Below are positions 62,113-64,000 of a stretch of 64,000 nt of DNA, in pieces. Source of the stretch: Cucumis sativus (taxonomy: Eukaryota > Streptophyta > Magnoliopsida > Cucurbitales > Cucurbitaceae); contig NC_026655.2 in the NCBI RefSeq assembly GCF_000004075.3, positions 4,154,001 to 4,218,000 on the forward strand, read 5' to 3'. Position 1 is the first letter of the stretch; every line of letters begins with the position of its first letter. Position numbers and translations under genes: made by a program. The notes below the pieces were generated by a model. That model saw only the letters and a list, made by a program, of their open reading frames with translations, was not told the origin of the DNA and searched no databases.

Positions 62113-62556
62113 TCATTTCCAAGGGTACTTCAATTCATACCTTTTGTTGGTATGGTTATGGAAGGAAATACCAGAGTTTCCAGCACTCCAATTGCAAATA
62201 TTATGGTCACAATAATTAGTGAGATCTGACTCATAATTTTCTGGCCGAAAAACATCACCACTTACCGTTCCATGTTTGCTTTCAAAATTGCACCAAAATA
62301 ATGTGCTTAGCTGAAGATTTTCATAAAACCCCCAGTTGTATTTTTTCCTATAGTCGAGTATGTGCTTGCCCAGATCGTCATCTTTCGACTTACAGTGAAC
62401 TGTTAGACTTGATTCATACACATGATTCCAAATCGTCACTTCCCACCAATCAAATGGATTTAGTACTTTGGATTGGGCGAAACACGACTTGATCATCGTG
62501 TTTGATTCCAAAACAATAAATAAGAATATGAAACCTAAAATGTTTACCAATTTCAT
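62113..62556 (-). CDS. S-protein homolog (plant self-incompatibility S1 family), 147 aa
   Basis: Single exon. An N-terminal signal peptide covers about residues 1-27 (LGFIFLFIVL core). The mature part of about 120 residues carries the S1-family landmarks: VTIWNHVYESSLTVHCKSKDD, DLGKHIL, WGFYEN, LFWCNFES, and a C-terminal C-x4-C (Cys116, Cys121) with Cys55 and Cys89. The four mature cysteines fit the two conserved disulfides, and the fold is a secreted beta-sandwich. In poppy the founding members are stigma self-incompatibility determinants. The many homologs in other plants have mostly unknown roles, so a mating role here should not be assumed. A clear TATA box lies about 60 bases upstream of the ATG. 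A paralog is 0.96 kb further upstream on the same strand. Confidence 0.93.
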   Translation of the reverse strand: MKLVNILGFIFLFIVLESNTMIKSCFAQSKVLNPFDWWEVTIWNHVYESSLTVHCKSKDDDLGKHILDYRKKYNWGFYENLQLSTLFWCNFESKHGTVSGDVFRPENYESDLTNYCDHNICNWSAGNSGISFHNHTNKRYELKYPWK

Positions 62557-62613
62557 GATTTTGATAACTTCTTTTTTCTTATAATAATATAAACTGTTTT
62601 AGTTTTTGTTTCG

Positions 62614-62628
62614 TATATATATATATAG
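62614..62628 (-). promoter_or_regulatory. TATA box of the S-protein homolog at 62113-62556
   Basis: The (TA)n tract TATATATATATA lies 58-72 bases upstream of the start codon. This is the expected distance for a core TATA element with a leader of 30 or so bases. Confidence 0.6.
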
Positions 62629-63515
62629 CCAACTTGAATTATATTTCTGATATGGAAGATTAATCTTTAATTTCCTTACCTTATTTATTAAACATATACC
62701 ATGAATGTATGTAATCATGTCTAACATAAGGAAAGCTATTAGTTAGGTGAGATGAATTTTGAATTGATATTGACTTTAATTAAATAACTAGCAATGCATA
62801 ATACCAATTAAAGTAAAAAAAAAAAAAATCATACCATTACATTGAATCGGTGATAAAATTTAAAGTTTGTTCACGATCAATATATTTTGACAATGAATAT
62901 ATTTTGTTCTATTTAATCATGATCAACAATATAAAAGAGTGACTAGATTCATGTTTAATATCAATGTAATTTTTGTACGGGAAGATTTCAATATTTTTAA
63001 TTCGAAGAAAATGAGTTTGGATATGGAATTTGAATAATATAATTATATTTTAAATACTATATTTAGAAAGATAGAAAAAGTACAATATATATATATAAAC
63101 TCTATAAGGCAGATACTCATATCATATTATAAAAGTTTTTCTGAAGACATAAGTTAAGAAATACCAATGTACATTTGTATATGATAATACTTCATATTAT
63201 GGATTTTTTTTTCTTGTTTAGATAATGCAAATTGATTTCTTTTGGCTTCAATTTGGGTCAATTTACATTTTTATATTGAATAGAAATTTTAGGAAATATT
63301 AGTTAACATATGATAATATTATTAAATATATTATTATTTAATTTAATATTAAAGAAAATACATAGATAATAGGACTTTTAGGTAATATTTTTCTCCCTCA
63401 AAAGAAATCATTTTCGAGGACGAAAAATAATGTAAGGATTTAAGTTAGACATGTACACATAATCACTTGGACAGTGTACACATATGAAGGTCCATCGGAG
63501 AAGTCATTACATATA
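62629..63515. other. Spacer between the two S-protein homologs
   Basis: AT-rich sequence with a poly-A tract near 62816 and a TA run near 63089. It contains the promoter-distal region of the gene at 62113 and the 3' flank of the gene at 63516. No other gene is visible. Confidence 0.55.
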
Positions 63516-63965
63516 TTATTTCCATCGATAAGCTATAATATATTCATTGATAGAAGCAAAATACAAGTAAACCCCAAATCTTCGAGCAGACCAAATGCAG
63601 TTATGATCTTTACATTGATCACTAAGCCGATTTTTTCTTTCTGGCCAGAAAACATCACCAGAAGCCTGTCCATCATTGCTTCTAAAATTGCACCAAAACA
63701 GTGTAGTTTGCCAAATATTTTCTTTAAAATTCCAATACCATTTATCTCCGGAGACGATCACATGCTCTCCTAAATCATTGTCTTTTGACTTGCAATGAAC
63801 CACCAAAGTTGAATTCAAATCATTCAAAATGGTCACTTGCCATTTGGAAAATGGAAGTTGTACTTTCGATTCTTCATTTGATGGATTTAAACATGATGAC
63901 CTAATCATCATGTTTAATTCCAAAGCTACCAATAAGACAAAACACAAACTGTTTAGAGGTTTCAT
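63516..63965 (-). CDS. S-protein homolog, tandem paralog, 149 aa
   Basis: Single exon with a signal peptide of about 25 residues, then the S1-family core: WQVTILNDLNSTLVVHCKSK, DLGEHVI, WYWNFKENIW, LFWCNFRS and CKDHNC. Mature cysteines are Cys58, Cys92, Cys118 and Cys123 (plus Cys25 at the signal-peptide end), spaced as in the neighbouring paralog. The segment SGDVFWPE matches SGDVFRPE of the neighbour. The two proteins are clearly related but divergent enough that this is not a very recent duplication. The ATG lies 35 bases inside the window edge, so the promoter is outside and further family members may follow. Confidence 0.93.
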   Translation of the reverse strand: MKPLNSLCFVLLVALELNMMIRSSCLNPSNEESKVQLPFSKWQVTILNDLNSTLVVHCKSKDNDLGEHVIVSGDKWYWNFKENIWQTTLFWCNFRSNDGQASGDVFWPERKNRLSDQCKDHNCIWSARRFGVYLYFASINEYIIAYRWK

Positions 63966-64000
63966 CTTCTTTTTCTTTGGAAGTTTGATCTTAATTTTCG

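Noticed and set aside
1..64000. CRISPR arrays, operons, bacterial ribosome binding sites, prophage or other prokaryotic systems
   Set aside because: The window is plant nuclear DNA with spliceosomal introns. The tandem repeats present lack the repeat-spacer pattern of CRISPR.

Overview
This is nuclear DNA from a flowering plant. The genes are rich in introns with GT..AG splice sites, the intergenic DNA is very AT-rich, and the protein families are plant-type: a plastid ClpS, an SCD1-type DENN/WD40 protein, an ASPG1-like pepsin-like protease, a DVL/RTFL peptide and S-protein homologs. Several AT-rich intergenic motifs resemble dispersed repeats I associate with Cucurbitaceae (cucumber/melon group). 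That family assignment is inference and could not be checked here.

Layout. 1-10.5 kb is gene-poor. Its one convincing gene is a 59-aa DVL/RTFL peptide at 4009-4188 (-), with two G-boxes about 0.5 kb upstream. It also holds a decayed LINE reverse-transcriptase fragment near 8.3-9.0 kb. 10.5-15.3 kb (-) is a nine-exon membrane-associated alpha/beta-hydrolase lipase of 693 aa. 15.3-19.6 kb is intergenic and carries a 1.3-kb element with inverted repeats of about 330 bp. 19.6-22.1 kb (+) is a three-exon plastid ClpS. 24.0-25.5 kb (+) is an intronless ASPG1-like aspartic protease. 25.5-30 kb is intergenic. 30.0-38.7 kb holds an eight-exon organellar peptidyl-tRNA hydrolase gene (-) and, downstream of it, a second copy of its 3' half (exons 6-8), with three 151-bp tandem repeats between the copies. 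40.2-51.9 kb (-) is a complete 30-exon SCD1 gene (1209 aa). 53.7-59.0 kb (+) is a nine-exon membrane-anchored aspartic protease of the APCB1 type (570 aa). 59.2-59.9 kb (-) is a two-exon HMA-domain protein. 62.1-64.0 kb (-) holds two tandem S-protein homologs.

The exon models were built by hand. For each multi-exon gene the reading phase was followed across every junction, and every total is an exact multiple of three. The genes do not form a single pathway. The main themes are organellar protein and translation quality control (ClpS, peptidyl-tRNA hydrolase), proteolysis (two pepsin-like proteases with different architectures), membrane traffic and lipid metabolism (SCD1, lipase), and small secreted or signalling polypeptides (DVL, S-protein homologs).

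The least expected features are the partial duplication of the peptidyl-tRNA hydrolase gene, which breaks within a few bases of an exon-intron boundary, the small DVL and HMA genes that simple ORF scans miss, and the long inverted-repeat element. I did not find a clearly novel biological system.
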